A DNA stretch of 64,000 bases, taken from Syngnathus acus. Lineage: Eukaryota; Chordata; Actinopteri; Syngnathiformes; Syngnathidae. The translations under genes were made by a program, and so were the position numbers. The stretch covers positions 24,463,193-24,527,192 of the forward strand of contig NC_051088.1 of assembly GCF_901709675.1 (NCBI RefSeq). Direction: 5' to 3'. Shown here piece by piece: positions 39,261-51,418 of the stretch (the first letter of the stretch is position 1; every line of letters begins with the position of its first letter). The notes beneath the pieces are model-generated. The model made no database searches, was not told where the DNA came from, and saw only the letters and a list, made by a program, of their open reading frames with translations.

Positions 39261-42200
39261 TTCGAGGCTCAATGTGAAGAGAATGACTGTTTGGGGAAGG
39301 GGACATGCAAGGGGGGCGAGGGGGACCTTATGAATGGAAGCCAGAGAGCATTTATAGCAAAAGAAAAGGGAGAAAACATTTGCATGAAGATGGGTTTTTT
39401 TGGCCAGCCAAAAAGTTAGATGAAAAGGATCTGATTGGAGGAAATTGCAATTCTCACACTTGTGCGTCCCTCCGTCACGAGAAAGATCAGAATGCGGGGT
39501 CTCGTAAGTCGCACCTTCTCAGGTTTCTGCTGCTGGATGCTTGGGATTTTGGACTCTCATGTGACAGCATGTGTGCAAACACACAGAAAAAATAGATTAG
39601 CAGTGGAGCGGAGAGAGGAGATGATTAAAAAATACATTTGAAAAAAATCGACACGGTCCACAAACGTTTTTTTTGTGGTATTGAAGAAAAAAGGAGATAA
39701 GATATATCAGTTCTGGACTTTCTTTTTTTTTTCCCACCATTAAAGTGAACTTTAACCTGTAAGACTCACTGAAAGAAACATTTATAGAGAGGAACTAAGT
39801 GCACCTCAAATGTAAAAAAGATTCGGTTCTTGGTATTTGGATACCTCCAACCACTTTCTTTCGCTCCCATTCTGCGGAGCCTCAATGGTTTCTCATTAAT
39901 TAATTAACATTCCTATGTCACTGTGTTTTCTGAGGGGCCTTTGTTATGGCCCCACAAAACCTCTTTCAGAGCTGCTCTTCACATAGTCTCTCTCTCATGC
40001 TCGCTCTCTCCCACTCACTCTCTCTCTCTCTCTCTCTCTCTTTTCTTCCACTTTCCAATGGAATGTCTGTTTTCGCTCCTTGTGTCTATTGTCATTTTAA
40101 ATATGTTGCTATCAAGTCATGCTTTATACGCGCTTTTTTTTTTTTTTTTTTTTTTTTTGCCGCCAAGCCCTTTGAACAAATATTCCGACAGTTGAAAGGA
40201 GATGGAGTGAGCCTTTGCATCCACATGCAAACAGCGCTGGCTGGCATGCACACACACACTTCAACTGCATCCACCTGCATCCACCCTCCACCTTTCTTTC
40301 ACCTTCCTGTTGGCGGAGCTCTGTCATCTTTTAAATGTTATTTAGTTGTCTGGCCCAAGGGGATTTCTTGTACACACACACAGAGACTGTAAAGCCGGCA
40401 TGTCTGGTCTTCTACCTGTCTCAAGTCTTGCTTCTGTCTCATTTTTGTTCCTTTCTTTTCCCACTTGTCGATGTTGTTTCGGTCAAACTTGAAAAAAAAC
40501 GTAGCTGCAGCAAAACTTGCTGCGGGTGTGATAAAGTCTACTGTGATGCTTTGTCGTGTGACAGTGATCTTTTATGACAGTGTTATCAAAAATCAGAAGT
40601 TAGGCGACATCAGACAACATTTTAGTGGGTGTATGTATGCTGTGATATGAGTTAGCGTTAGTATGATAAGCAGCAGCTAGCCACTCATTTTTTTTTTTCC
40701 AGAATTTTCAAACCTGACTCGGATCCATAAAAGTTGTCTCTCCAGTTACAAGTGTCCAACAGTAAAAAAGAAAGATAATGACCAGAATTAAAATCAAGTA
40801 GGTGCGGGAAGAACTTGACCTTAAATTTACCAAACACAAACTAGATTGATTAAAATGAGATTAGCTTCCATCTTGTTCCAAGGTTGTTCCATGCTTTCAT
40901 TTGAAGTTGTATGAAGTTTTCAATAAGCAAAGAAAAATAAGGTACTCCGAAGTTTGATTGAAAGCATAATTAGTGTTTGCTTCATCCATCAATCATGTCT
41001 TTTTTTTTTTTTTTTTGCGCTTGTCCACAGGGCATATGTAGTTTAAAAAAAAAAGGCAATTTACTGTATTTATAAATAGTTCCCCAAATTACAAATGTCA
41101 TCTTTGTGCTGATTTTTTTCAATTTTTGAACTTGTCTCTCAAATATTCGGCTTTGCATCAAAGGCAGCGCTCTCTCTCTCTTCTCTCTCTTCTCTCGTCT
41201 CCACTGCAAACATGATCCAAGCAGCGGCTGCCTTGAAGACACAGACAAGTAGCTACCTGATACCTGACACTAACTTGAGAGCACTCACCGTGGACTTGCT
41301 ACCTGAGCTCCTCGCACCATTCACTAGCTTGCCACTCAATCACCGCCTGAGCCACTTCACCTCCTCACCCTTCGTCTACCCCAGAAAGCCTCCCTTGTCG
41401 TATTTCCTTTGTAATTTAAAATATCCCGATCGATTTGTTTGTGTCACTGTGTGTGGGGGGGGGGGGAATGCGAGACACTGCGTCAGGTGTGTTCTTTGGC
41501 TTTTCACGGGAAAGCCCTTGAAAGGCAACAAAAGGTTCCTCCCCACCTCCATCTTCTCTTCCTCTCAGCATCTCACAGTACAAAAGGGAAGGGAGGAATG
41601 AAAGAAAGGTGGCGGTGAGGTAAGGGGACAGAGTGGGGCGGGGGGGGGGGGGGACAATGGTGGGCCTCCAGAGATGTGATTAGTCATGGAGTTCAGTCAA
41701 GCCCTCCATCAGACGCCAAAGTGTTGAACTCGTCACCTCAGCTGGAGGCCTGTCAAGTTTGGCGATGTGAAACAGCAGAATTATTCTTTTTGGATTTGAA
41801 TGACTTTCTTTTGGAACGCTCAAGTCATTTCTTCCATGACTCCAGTACAGCCGGCTGTCAACTTCTTATGTAAATGTCAGCGGCGGGCATCTACGCAATA
41901 TGCCTTTCATCCCATTTGTGTGTTTCGCAATCTTTATTCAGTCCAGGCACATATTTGACATTTCAATGTAATGTTGAGCGGATGAGCAGGTTTATTAATT
42001 AGCGACCTACTGTCGTGAGAAACACAACTTGTAGTTTTTGGGATGGAAACAATAAGTTGAGTTGTAACAACTTCAAAATGTCAATTATTGGCGTTTATGA
42101 CAGCAAACAAGTTGTTTTGATTTATCTTTAAGACAATACTAAGTCAAATGAGTTCCGTAAACTCTTATTTCTTTGTTAAAATTGAGAAAAAGCCAATTTC

Positions 42201-45200
42201 CAACTTCGCAATTTTCTTTTGCCGAACGTGCCAAATTTAAATGTGCCAACTTCATTGCCTTGAAATTTGGAGTTTACTACTCACTTTTTTTTTTTTTTTT
42301 TTCTACAGTCCATGACAAGTGTATTTAATTGTTGTCCATCCATGATTAATTCTATTTCCGTTTTCCTTCTGGATTGTTGAAAACCTTTTTGAAGGATTTG
42401 ATTCCAACTAGCCGATACAATGCAAAGATGAAAGTACCTTAGCAATTAGCTGTACCCAGAAATGTTTGTTGTGTTGATTTTATTTTTTCTCCCCCCCCCC
42501 TGTAGTGACAGACAGCAATATTTTCCTTTTATAATCCGGTGAAAAAGTCTGCAAAACAACAAAGAGATTCTGCACTCTTGGATGCTCTTGGAGCGGCACC
42601 GCAGTCAAGTCCTGTGTAATTTGGCCTTGCTCTAGGTATGTATGTCATTCTTACTCTTTGTGTTGTTTGTGAATGCTCCAACTGTAATTCTGATGTATAA
42701 CTCCTTGATTGAACCAGATTGAGTAGACTGATGAGCGGCTGCATCATCCGTGCACCATGCTCGTTCTTATCACAAAGTCCATGTGTGTTTGTGCACGCTT
42801 GGAAAGAACGTGTGCGCTGCTTTTGTTGCCAGACCCACTTTAGTGTGATGCTATCAGCCATGTCAGAATGGAGGAAGACAGATGAGGAATGTCTTGTCTC
42901 CTTACAATCCAAGCCATGCAGGACGCAGACGTGCTTCAAGGAAAAGCAACACAAAGGCTTCACATTAGCCACAGAAAATTCCAATCATCTGACTAATGCC
43001 CAGCAGCAGTTTTGCGACTCTGAACAAGAGACTGACAACATTCCCCTCATCACAATCAAATCGTACATCAACTTGGAAGCGGCTTGTTTGGGTTAGAATT
43101 AGATGACAATGTCGCCATCTTGTGGCAAAATACAGAAAAGCATCATTATCTGTCAAACGCACAGCGGAGATTGTTGTCAACGTACAAACCAAGCAGTCCA
43201 ATAATAAGTCATGGGAAAAGAGCAGAAGAACATCAAATGGAGTTGTCACTTTCCAGCATTTAGCAGCTATCGTTTAAATCGGCTTGGCTCACACGGTGTT
43301 CTCATGTGTGATAAATACGGTATTTGTAAAATAGGTACATCGTATAATGTATCGACTGTTCATCGACAAATCGCTCATCACCGTTTGTGTTGTTAGCAAT
43401 ACTTCTGCAGCACCGAACAAGATGGCCAGAAGTCACGATCCTTTTCTAATCATAATAATAATAATAATTTGATATGATTATCGTTAATAATCATATAAAA
43501 TCATTACTGTCATTTTTTATTTATAATAATATATGATTATGTTTCTATTATTATATGATTTATTATATAATTATATTATTTCATGTTAATAATGATATAA
43601 AATTATTATTATTAGTATAAGATTATTATTAAATATTAACTGAACTATTATTATTATTATAAAATAATGGAATTATTATTGTTAGTCGCAGTCGGAGAAG
43701 TCGAATGATGTAACTTTCCCATAGAAAAACGCTGGCTGGTCTCAAAGGTTGGCAAACACTGACCTAGTGTGTTCTCGCTCAATTTGATGTCACTTCCAAG
43801 CTGCGAGTGACCATCTTTTTCTTATCTTACTGTGAAAACCGATGATTTATGTGTTATTCCGATAAGGCGTGTGGGCCAGTGTAGTTTATGAGTGTTTATT
43901 GAGACCACAGATTATAGAGCTGCCTACTGATGCTCCCAAACAATCTTCCGTGGGAATGCAAAGTCCCGCCAGTTCCCAATCCCATTCCTTATCTCCAACT
44001 TTCCCGTATGAATTATGTCTGCTGACCTGCCGTACAACATCACGTCCGCCACTGCTCTTAAATTCTACACACCGCAAAGATCAGGCCACTTGAATCAATC
44101 ATGACAATAAGATCTATTTTATTCCCTGTGGTTGTAGTTTGCTGTGGTCTATTTGGGGTTTGCGCCCATGAAACGAGACGAAGAACCGTGCGGCAAGAGA
44201 GCTGATGCTGACATTCAGCCGCCAACCTCAAGTTTTGCATACACCCCCTGATACAGTAAAAACTCCACAGCATGTCTCACACGCACGCGTGCATATTAGC
44301 GACCGCTTCTCCACAGGGGGCTCAATTTGCTCTTTTATCACTTTGCACACATGTAAACAAGCACACACAACATCAAATAACAATGTGTAAGCTCCCTGCT
44401 TTGTCTGGCTTTCTGGGGAATTCCCAGTGGGCTGCACACATACAGGTGATTTGCTTATGCTCACTAATCTAGGGGGTGTGAGTGTAACTGTTAACACGCT
44501 ACACCTGGACACACACACACACACACACAGCCACTTGTGCTTGGACAACTCATGTTCATGTTGATAAGCCCGCCCGCTCGCTCGCAAGCCGTACAGGTGC
44601 CTCGACACCTGACACACCAATGGTCAACAAAATATAATATGAGTCCATTTCACCTGGCAAACAGAGGCCGTTCACCTCCAAGGGTCGCAAATGTTGGATG
44701 AACTGATCAAATTGCATGCTCGGCGACATGAGAAATATGTAAAAATAATTATTTTTGTTGGCATATTTTTTTATTATTATTTTTTGTTTATTAATTTAGA
44801 TTACTACAATAATGAATACCTTAATTTCTGGGAGTTTGTTTTGTTGGTTTGGTTTGTTTTCGGGAAAAAAAAAAAAAACAAGAATGCAACATCTATTTTT
44901 CTTTGTGTATTTCAGGCAACAAAAGGTCCAATAACCTTTGGCTTTATCTCCTTCTTTCAAACTTCCAGGTGCAATCTGAACTATTGAAGCTCTAACCGTC
45001 ATTCAATTCACTTTAACACCCAGGGTTTCCCCACACGGTATTTTTTGAAGCTTTTCCAGACGATCAGTAATACCCTTTACCTTCTATAAACTTCTATAAA
45101 CATATTGGAAAGTTAGTGATGTCATTCATTGCTTGGGAATAGCCTGGGTATAAAAAGCACTGCGTAAATATCAGCTGCCCATCCCAATTCACTTGATATT

Positions 45201-46681
45201 GTCTATCATTAGTCAGTTTGGTTCCATTATTTTCACAGCTCTGAGTAACTATCAATTAGTATTTCGATTATTTACTTGTGTGGTTGGAGAGCCTGGGGAT
45301 GCTATATTAAAAAATTGGTTTCATTCCAATGTGGGCAAGAAGCGGGAAATACCCTGGACTGTTCATTTGTCACGTCAAGACATGAAGCATCACGTTGACC
45401 TGTCGACAGTGATGCTAACATGCGACATTACTGGGATCAATATTGGGCCCACTAGTTTTTAAAAAAAAAAAAACACCTTTAAGAATAGCCATCTTATTTA
45501 ATGAATTTAAATAATTTTATTATAATACTATTCTATGTATCTTTACCAACATAATACTAATTGTTCATTATTTTGACAGAATGGTTTTAATTTAATTGAC
45601 ATATTATTAAAGAGCCACTGGATTCAGTGGCGTGGGTTTATACACAAAATGTTGAAAATAAGACACCATTTGACCTCAGTGTGAATTTATTGAAATTTAA
45701 TTAGTGGACCCCGCCCCAAATCCACCACTGCCGCCCCTAGTGTGTGCACCTTTGTCCAAATGTGATTGGCCAGTGGGGTGAAGTGAAGGAGGATCTAAGG
45801 CTATAAGATAGGTGCTGCTCAGGTGGCGCATCAAACAGGTGGCTTTTTTTTTTTTATGCTTGAGGAAAACACATCAGAGGAGGACATTTCAAAAGGTATG
45901 ATTTCCTGATGCGATATCACTGTTGAGCCATCACAAAATCCATGGAGCAGTTTTCGCTTCCCTTTTCCTCTTCCCAGACACACCTTGAATTTAGTCGGCT
46001 GTAATAGATGGGTTATTTTTTTTTAATGTGTGAATTTGGCAAGTTATGATACGACGAGGAGAAAAAAAAAAAGTTCTCCGTTGTGATGATCTCATTGACT
46101 GTACAGTAACTGACTCGCATGTGCGTATTAAGAGTGTCAGTTACAAATACAGTTATCTTCATGTTACCTGGTCGGTGCGGCGATACGTAAACGCGGATTT
46201 GATAGTCAAATTAAAATCAACATGGCAGCCACTAAGCAAACAAAACTTTGAACCAGGTTGATGAGATGCACGCTCAATGCATGTGGACTGAGGTGAGAAA
46301 AATATGTGTGTGTGTGTGTTGGGGGTATTGTCAAGTAAAAGTACAACTCCTTAATTAAGTACAACAAATATTTTTCTTTTTCATTTCATCGCGAGGAACA
46401 ATCAGGGAAAATATCTCCCTCATAAACTTTCCTAGACCTGGTAGTTGGAGAAAAAAGCAAGCTGGCTCAAACTCAGTAACAAAGTATTTGTTGACTTTAT
46501 TTTATTTTACAGTACTTTACTGCATGTAGCTGGTGTAGTACAGTCATTAAAGTTGCTCCACACTGCCTTCAAATTGAAGTTGAAATTGAATATTAAGGAT
46601 GCACAATGCATAGGAACGAATATGGCTGCCAGAAAGCGCCTTGAAAAACATCACCTCTGGTTCTTTTTTTTTTTTTGACAG
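39261..46681. other. lgr6-SPI spacer, no gene recognised
   Basis: About 7.4 kb between the divergently oriented lgr6 and SPI-type genes. It has CT repeats (40008-40040), G runs (41455, 41640), an A/T-rich microsatellite-like patch (43440-43690), a CA repeat (44509-44528) and poly(T) tracts. The longest non-repeat frame (about 42731-43096, plus) has no recognisable domain. A CTCF-like match on the minus strand lies at 43112-43125. Confidence 0.5.
45800..45895 (+). other. Possible 5' leader exon of the SPI-type gene
   Basis: GGCTATAAGATAGG, a TATA-like element, is followed about 90 bases later by a donor, AAAAG|GTATGA. An ATG inside opens a 13-codon frame (MLEENTSEEDISK) that goes out of frame with the ETS coding exon when joined, so it would be an upstream ORF. 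Spliced to the acceptor at 46681 it would deliver the start codon exactly at the exon border. Low confidence. Confidence 0.25.
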
Positions 46682-47731
46682 ATGGCTTACGTGACTGAGC
46701 TCAGGCTCGGTGGGGCTCGGGGTTCCTGGATCGGAGCCACGCCCTCATCCTGCCCGGAGGTGGACCTGGAGGTCATCGAGGAGTATCTTCAGGAGCATTC
46801 GCTGGAGGTCCAGCCTTCCTGCACGCATGCTTCGCCTCTGAGCAATGTGGTGCAGTACGTGCATTCTCACCACAGCGCCAGGATCATCGGTGAGTGAGAA
46901 AGCAAGCAAAGTGTCGGTGGAGCTTCATGGTCTTGCCTCTCCGCAGAGAATAACTGGTCAGGCCAGCATGCCTATGAGTGGCACTGCGGTGCTCCCAATA
47001 AGGAATACGAGGAGCAAGCACCACCTCCGGCCTGGCCCTGTCCGCATCAGAACCAATGGGTGAGGTCTTTTCACAACTTTAAAGTAAAGTGAATTCTGCC
47101 AAATATCTCCTGATGAAGGAAAAGCAACCAGTGACTTATGATTGTCCACATTTGCTCTAGGATCACGTGGCATATTCAGAGAAACCGATCGTTTGTATGG
47201 ATTCAGACTCTCAGTCCAGTTGCTCCCAGTACCACGAATATCACGATGCGCCTTCTCCGACTTCCGATAGCGGAGGCAGACCCAACAAAGATCCTTTACA
47301 TCTTGCTCCACTCTCAGGTACAAATGATCCCATTGTGTCAATCTATGCCCCGCCCCCTTTTTCATAAGAAGCTTTGATTGATTCAAACTTGGGATTTAAT
47401 AGCATCCTCTTCCTCTTTGACAGGAAAGAGGAAGGAGCGCTTGTTCCAGTTCCTGTTTGAGATGCTGCAAACGCCGTCGATGCGAAGCTGCATCTGGTGG
47501 GTCCAGTCCTCTTCGGGTACATTTCAGTTCTCTTCCCAAAATAAAGAGAGGCTGGCAGAGATATGGGGCCGCCGAAAAGGGAACCGCAAGACAATGACGT
47601 ACCAGAAAATGGCACGGGCGTTGAGGAATTATGCCCGCACGGGCGAGATCCAAAAAGTCAAGCGGAAACTCACATATCGCTTTGATGAGAAGACGCTGAG
47701 AGGCCTCCAAGGAGATGCCGATATGGTGTGA
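46682..47731 (+). CDS. ETS transcription factor, SPI subfamily (Spi-C-like)
   Basis: Four coding exons: 46682-46889, 46947-47059, 47161-47317, 47424-47731, phases consistent, 261 codons (PU.1, Spi-B and Spi-C are about 250-270). The last exon carries the whole ETS domain: [21 protein letters not shown], the recognition helix in [11 protein letters not shown], and [26 protein letters not shown] is closest to Spi-C, while [15 protein letters not shown] resembles Spi-B, so orthology is unsettled. The N-terminal part is acidic ([16 protein letters not shown]) and the middle is rich in Ser, Tyr and acidic residues, typical of an activation/PEST segment. The ATG sits directly at the splice acceptor, so the leader is upstream. 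SPI factors bind purine-rich GGAA sites in myeloid and B cells. Confidence 0.85.
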
Positions 47732-47939
47732 AGGGAAAAGTCGACAAGATACAAATACTGAGTATTTGAGAGGCAGAGAAAAGGAAAACACAGTAAAACA
47801 TAATCTGATAGATTGTTGCAAGATATCTACTTTATAAGTAGGACCTCTTAATCACCTAATACACGTTTTGGTTGTTGTGGTTCTGTAATACAGATGTCCA
47901 AAAAAAATCATTTATTTGTGCGTGTTGTCTTTTTATGAC

Positions 47940-47945
47940 ATTAAA
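47940..47945 (+). promoter_or_regulatory. Variant poly(A) signal of the SPI-type gene
   Basis: ATTAAA, the second most common signal, lies about 210 bases after the stop. A GT-rich stretch (TTGCTTGTACGTGTTTTG) follows it, which supports use. Confidence 0.45.
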
Positions 47946-48349
47946 TATTTTTGGAATTGCTTGTACGTGTTTTGATTTGTGCAGATGTTTACACTCAACA
48001 GCCACATGATTCTAAACTTGGGCACGATTTAATCAATCTGGTCTAATCTGCATTTCAAAACAAAATCAGACTAGTCAATTCGCAATGTATCTATGCTTGA
48101 TTTATATCCATTAATTTGTGAAAGGTTACTGGTGTTATTCGCTTTAATTACATTAAGAAAATTATGAAAGTGTTTCAAACTCAAGGTTCTTAAAAAATCG
48201 ACAAAAGAAATACACTCAACAGTTTTATCTTGGACCCCACGGGACCTCCGCAGCTTCCCCGCCAGAGGGCGCCCAAGACTTCAGTGGACAATCGCCAGCC
48301 ACCACAGACACATCCACATCACATAGATACCTTTACCGTACGTTGATGT

Positions 48350-48671
48350 CGCCGCCATATTGGATGTGGAAAAGTGAAGCGGTCGATGACGCCGCCCGCC
48401 GCACTTGTTAGCAGCTTTCCCCTCCAAGCCAGATATCACAAGGTTCACATTCCTCAGGTAAAACCGAATAATGACTTGGAATTGTGTTCAGCGGCATTTT
48501 GGTAATTGAATGTGCTGACTTTGTGGCAAACATTCCGAGGCTCTGATGAAACTGACTTTCCTGTTTCATTTTGTAACAAGTCTGATTGTTTTTGGTTGTT
48601 TACCTAAATGTTCGTATACTTTGCAGGTTCCCCTAACAAAAGAAAGGGCTGTGTGAAAGAGCTGACAGAAG
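48350..48671 (+). other. Candidate non-coding first exons of a plus-strand transcript
   Basis: A small CpG-rich patch contains GCCGCCATATTGG, a YY1-type promoter motif, at about 48351-48363. It ends at a good donor, CCTCAG|GTAAAA (exon end 48457). Next comes an acceptor CTTTGCAG and a 45-base segment (48627-48671) ending in a strong donor, GAAG|GTAAGT. Neither piece codes for anything recognised. They could be leader exons of tead3, 12.5 kb downstream, or of a non-coding RNA. Confidence 0.35.
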
Positions 48672-49464
48672 GTAAGTCTTTTTCTCCTCTCCAAATATTG
48701 CTGTCATTATTTGTAGTCTCATCGATAAATCACTGAATCTCAAAAAGTTTACTGAAGATCAGTTAAATGAAAATGTTGGCGCTATTTAGCGCTATTTATT
48801 TAGCAAGCCCACATTTCACAGCTACATTGTTTCACGGATTGAATATTGACAATTAATTATAATAATTTTTCCTGGAGCCTATTCCCAAAAATATTAGGAG
48901 ATTTGTGTGAGTGAGATGCATTGCTGCACTTTGTAGCTTTGTGCTATAAGTGTATTGCGTTTACTTAAATTAATCCGAAAGTACCATTTAATGATGATGT
49001 ATATGTATGCAAATACCGCATATCCACACTAACAGAGAAGCAAGGTAGGTTGAAAGCAAGGTAGGTTGACTCATTTGAAACAACTTTATTGTCATTTCTA
49101 TACAAACTGAATTCTAGTCACTTAATACTTACAACGATACACTGAATCATACATAGTGCAATACTGGATTACATGTAATCCAGTGTCATCTGCTATGCGG
49201 AGAGAGATCAACCAGTGTGTCTTTGGAAATGATCCAATTTCACTACATTGGTCTGAAAATTATTTTTTATTTACAACGAATAAAGTACCGGCATCTTTTT
49301 TGCTAGTAAGTAGTGTCATGCAGAACTATTGAGTGCTCGGCCACTAGAGGGCCTGTGTTCCACATGTTGCTATTAGTACAACAAAAATAATAGCTTGGTG
49401 TTAAACAACAGTCACAGATTTCACATCAAGTAACTTTGTTGGTTTAGTAAATTGAGACAAAATA

Positions 49465-49520
49465 TTAAGCGTCTTTGGGTGTTTGAAAAGCGCTATACAA
49501 ATTTAATGAATTATTATTAT
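49465..49520 (+). repeat. Retroposon 3' tail with (ATT)n
   Basis: TTGAAAAGCGCTATACAAAT followed by TTAATGAATTATTATTATT is the standard 3' end of many truncated teleost LINEs. It stops just before the let-7 pair. Confidence 0.6.
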
Positions 49521-49582
49521 TAACATCTGTGAAATGTGCGGCCCAGGTCAGGAAACAGTGGTGTCGGTCGTCAGCTTGTGAG

Positions 49583-49675
49583 CTTCTCAAGGAAGGCAAT
49601 AGACTGTATAGTTATCACCTGAGAAGGGTGTCGAGCCACCCACCAAACTATACAACCTACTACCTCACCCTGACA
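49583..49675 (-). ncRNA. let-7: let-7 microRNA precursor (let-7a-type 5p)
   Basis: On the minus strand the 22 bases at 49667-49646 equal the let-7a 5p sequence, from seed TGAGGTAG to GTATAGTT. After a loop of about 34 bases, 49611-49591 reads CTATACAGTCTATTGCC, the paired 3p arm. The arms pair along their length with G:U wobbles at 5p positions 12-13. let-7 represses growth and lin-28-type targets post-transcriptionally. It is the downstream member of a two-hairpin cluster. Precursor ends are approximate. Confidence 0.93.
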
Positions 49676-49814
49676 AAGCCCAGTTCAAACACACATCCAC
49701 CTGGCAAGTCATCTAATACACCACTCGGGAGCAAACACAGAAATGGTCACAACGCTCGATGTTTGCATTTGGTCCGATCGGACGGTGCAGTTGTCACCTG
49801 GGCGAGTAAACTGT

Positions 49815-49905
49815 CTCTTGGGAAAGACAGTAGATTGTATAGTTATCTCGAAAAAGAGGCGACCTAACCCTCACAACTATTCAATCTACTACCTCAGGCC
49901 CAAGG
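49815..49905 (-). ncRNA. let-7: let-7 microRNA precursor (let-7k/f-like)
   Basis: On the minus strand 49896-49875 carries seed TGAGGTAG followed by TAGATTGAATAGTT. This is let-7f with A instead of T at position 16, a form I recall as let-7k in chicken. The 3p arm at 49842-49821 reads CTATACAATCTACTGTC, the classic let-7 3p. The position-16 change leaves an A:A mismatch in an otherwise well-paired stem. It lies about 150 bases 5' of the other hairpin in the transcript sense, so the two are likely one primary transcript. Confidence 0.9.
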
Positions 49906-50203
49906 GCAGCATTCACGTTGCCTTGCACGCTGGCGCCGTCAAGGTCGCACTCCTGTGATGCTAGAAGGGAAACACACGGGAGAGTTATTTTCGCTTAAAT
50001 GCATTCAGGTCAGAACATGTCTTCTTTCCAAATGACCAATGGGAATAAGAGCGAGAAAAAGGAGGCAAAATGACGACTTGGAGTTAAGTGCTGAGAAGTA
50101 TTGAGAGATTCAATTGAAAGACAGAAATGCACAGAAGGAGAATTTGGAAGGCAAACAAAAGTACACACTCACTGGCTTCCGGAGACTGGAGCATGTGATC
50201 GAA

Positions 50204-50205
50204 AG

Positions 50206-50256
<51 letters not shown>
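50204..50256 (+). repeat. (GAAA)n microsatellite
   Basis: About 50 bases of GAAA units. It explains the basic and serine-rich or phenylalanine-rich open frames around 50.1-50.5 kb, which are not genes. Confidence 0.9.
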
Positions 50257-51387
50257 GGAGGGGAAAAAAAGAAACGCTTCGATGCCAGGAGCTGAGTTTC
50301 GTTTAGCCAAAAACTGAACTCATTCCAGCGTGCTATCGCTGTCCTGCTTCTCAAATAAAGGTACACGCACACACACACGCACCGCCGCGCTTGTAAACAT
50401 GGCCGCCGCCGCCAGCTGCCTCGGATTGGATACAGGACAGGGCTGCGATTCTGCCCTCCCAAACAAAACAAGGAAATACAAAATGGCGACATGCGGACCG
50501 GCCATTTTAAGGTCTCCTATCAAACGTTTTGTTTTTGTTTTCTTTATTGCATTGTGGCTTCCCCTCCCCGATGCTGACGGAGACTCAAACTTGTGCCAAG
50601 CGGCGACACCAAGCCGACTCATTCAGACGACACAACGTAATGTGGCGGGGCGGTGTTAATGAGTATTTTAACAAATGTCTGGCAGGTATACGACTCACAT
50701 AAATGAGTATGCAGGTCCAGCTCAGCCCATCATTAACTCCCGTATCCTCTTTTAGTCTGATTTGCGGGCCAAAAGCCGGCATCGGGCGGGTGTGTGCTTG
50801 GCATGATGCCCATCTCTGCACTAGTGCCAAGCTATGTTTAGCCAGAAAGAAAACAGAGTGGACTGTCTAATATTGAAATGGCACAGTGACAGGAGCAAAT
50901 ATAGGTCACATGGCTGAATGCTCCGCTTCTGGGTCATCTGCATGTGGCCATCACAGCCCACAAACAACTAAGTCAATATCACTAAAAGCTGCCTGCGAGA
51001 CTTGGCCTATTTCACTGCCGGAACATTTACATTTCACTTTAATCTTCATATAGTATATTATATTAAGGAGATGTTCTGCTGTTGGAAATGCACATCATTT
51101 ATTTGACCTCACTTGATAAAATCCCTGCAAACATTAAAATACTCACTTAGCAACATGTTAGCAAGATGGACAATTATGCTTGATAACATCCAGCTTGACG
51201 CACAATTTTACAAAAATGATCAAATGCTTCTCCTAATGTCCCAGACTCACAGTGACAGGGTGAACAACAATTTCAAATATGATGACGAAAATAGAATGAT
51301 ACATGATTAAATTGATATATCAAATACTTTGTTGCAGATAATAAAATGATGTAAAAATATTTTGTCATCTAACCATATTATAGTGCC

Positions 51388-51418
<31 letters not shown>

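Noticed and set aside
40140-40158. Repeated poly(T) runs before TTGC or CAG as real splice acceptors
   Set aside because: Many poly(T)-AG sites occur in this A/T-rich spacer, without an open, family-like frame after them.
42731-43096. 120-codon plus-strand frame in the lgr6-SPI spacer
   Set aside because: There are no known motifs and no flanking splice signals of quality. The neighbouring minus frame is equally long. Kept only as a possibility.
50110-50492. Lys/Glu/Arg-rich or Phe/Leu/Ser-rich frames around the GAAA repeat
   Set aside because: They are read-through of the tetranucleotide repeat on both strands.
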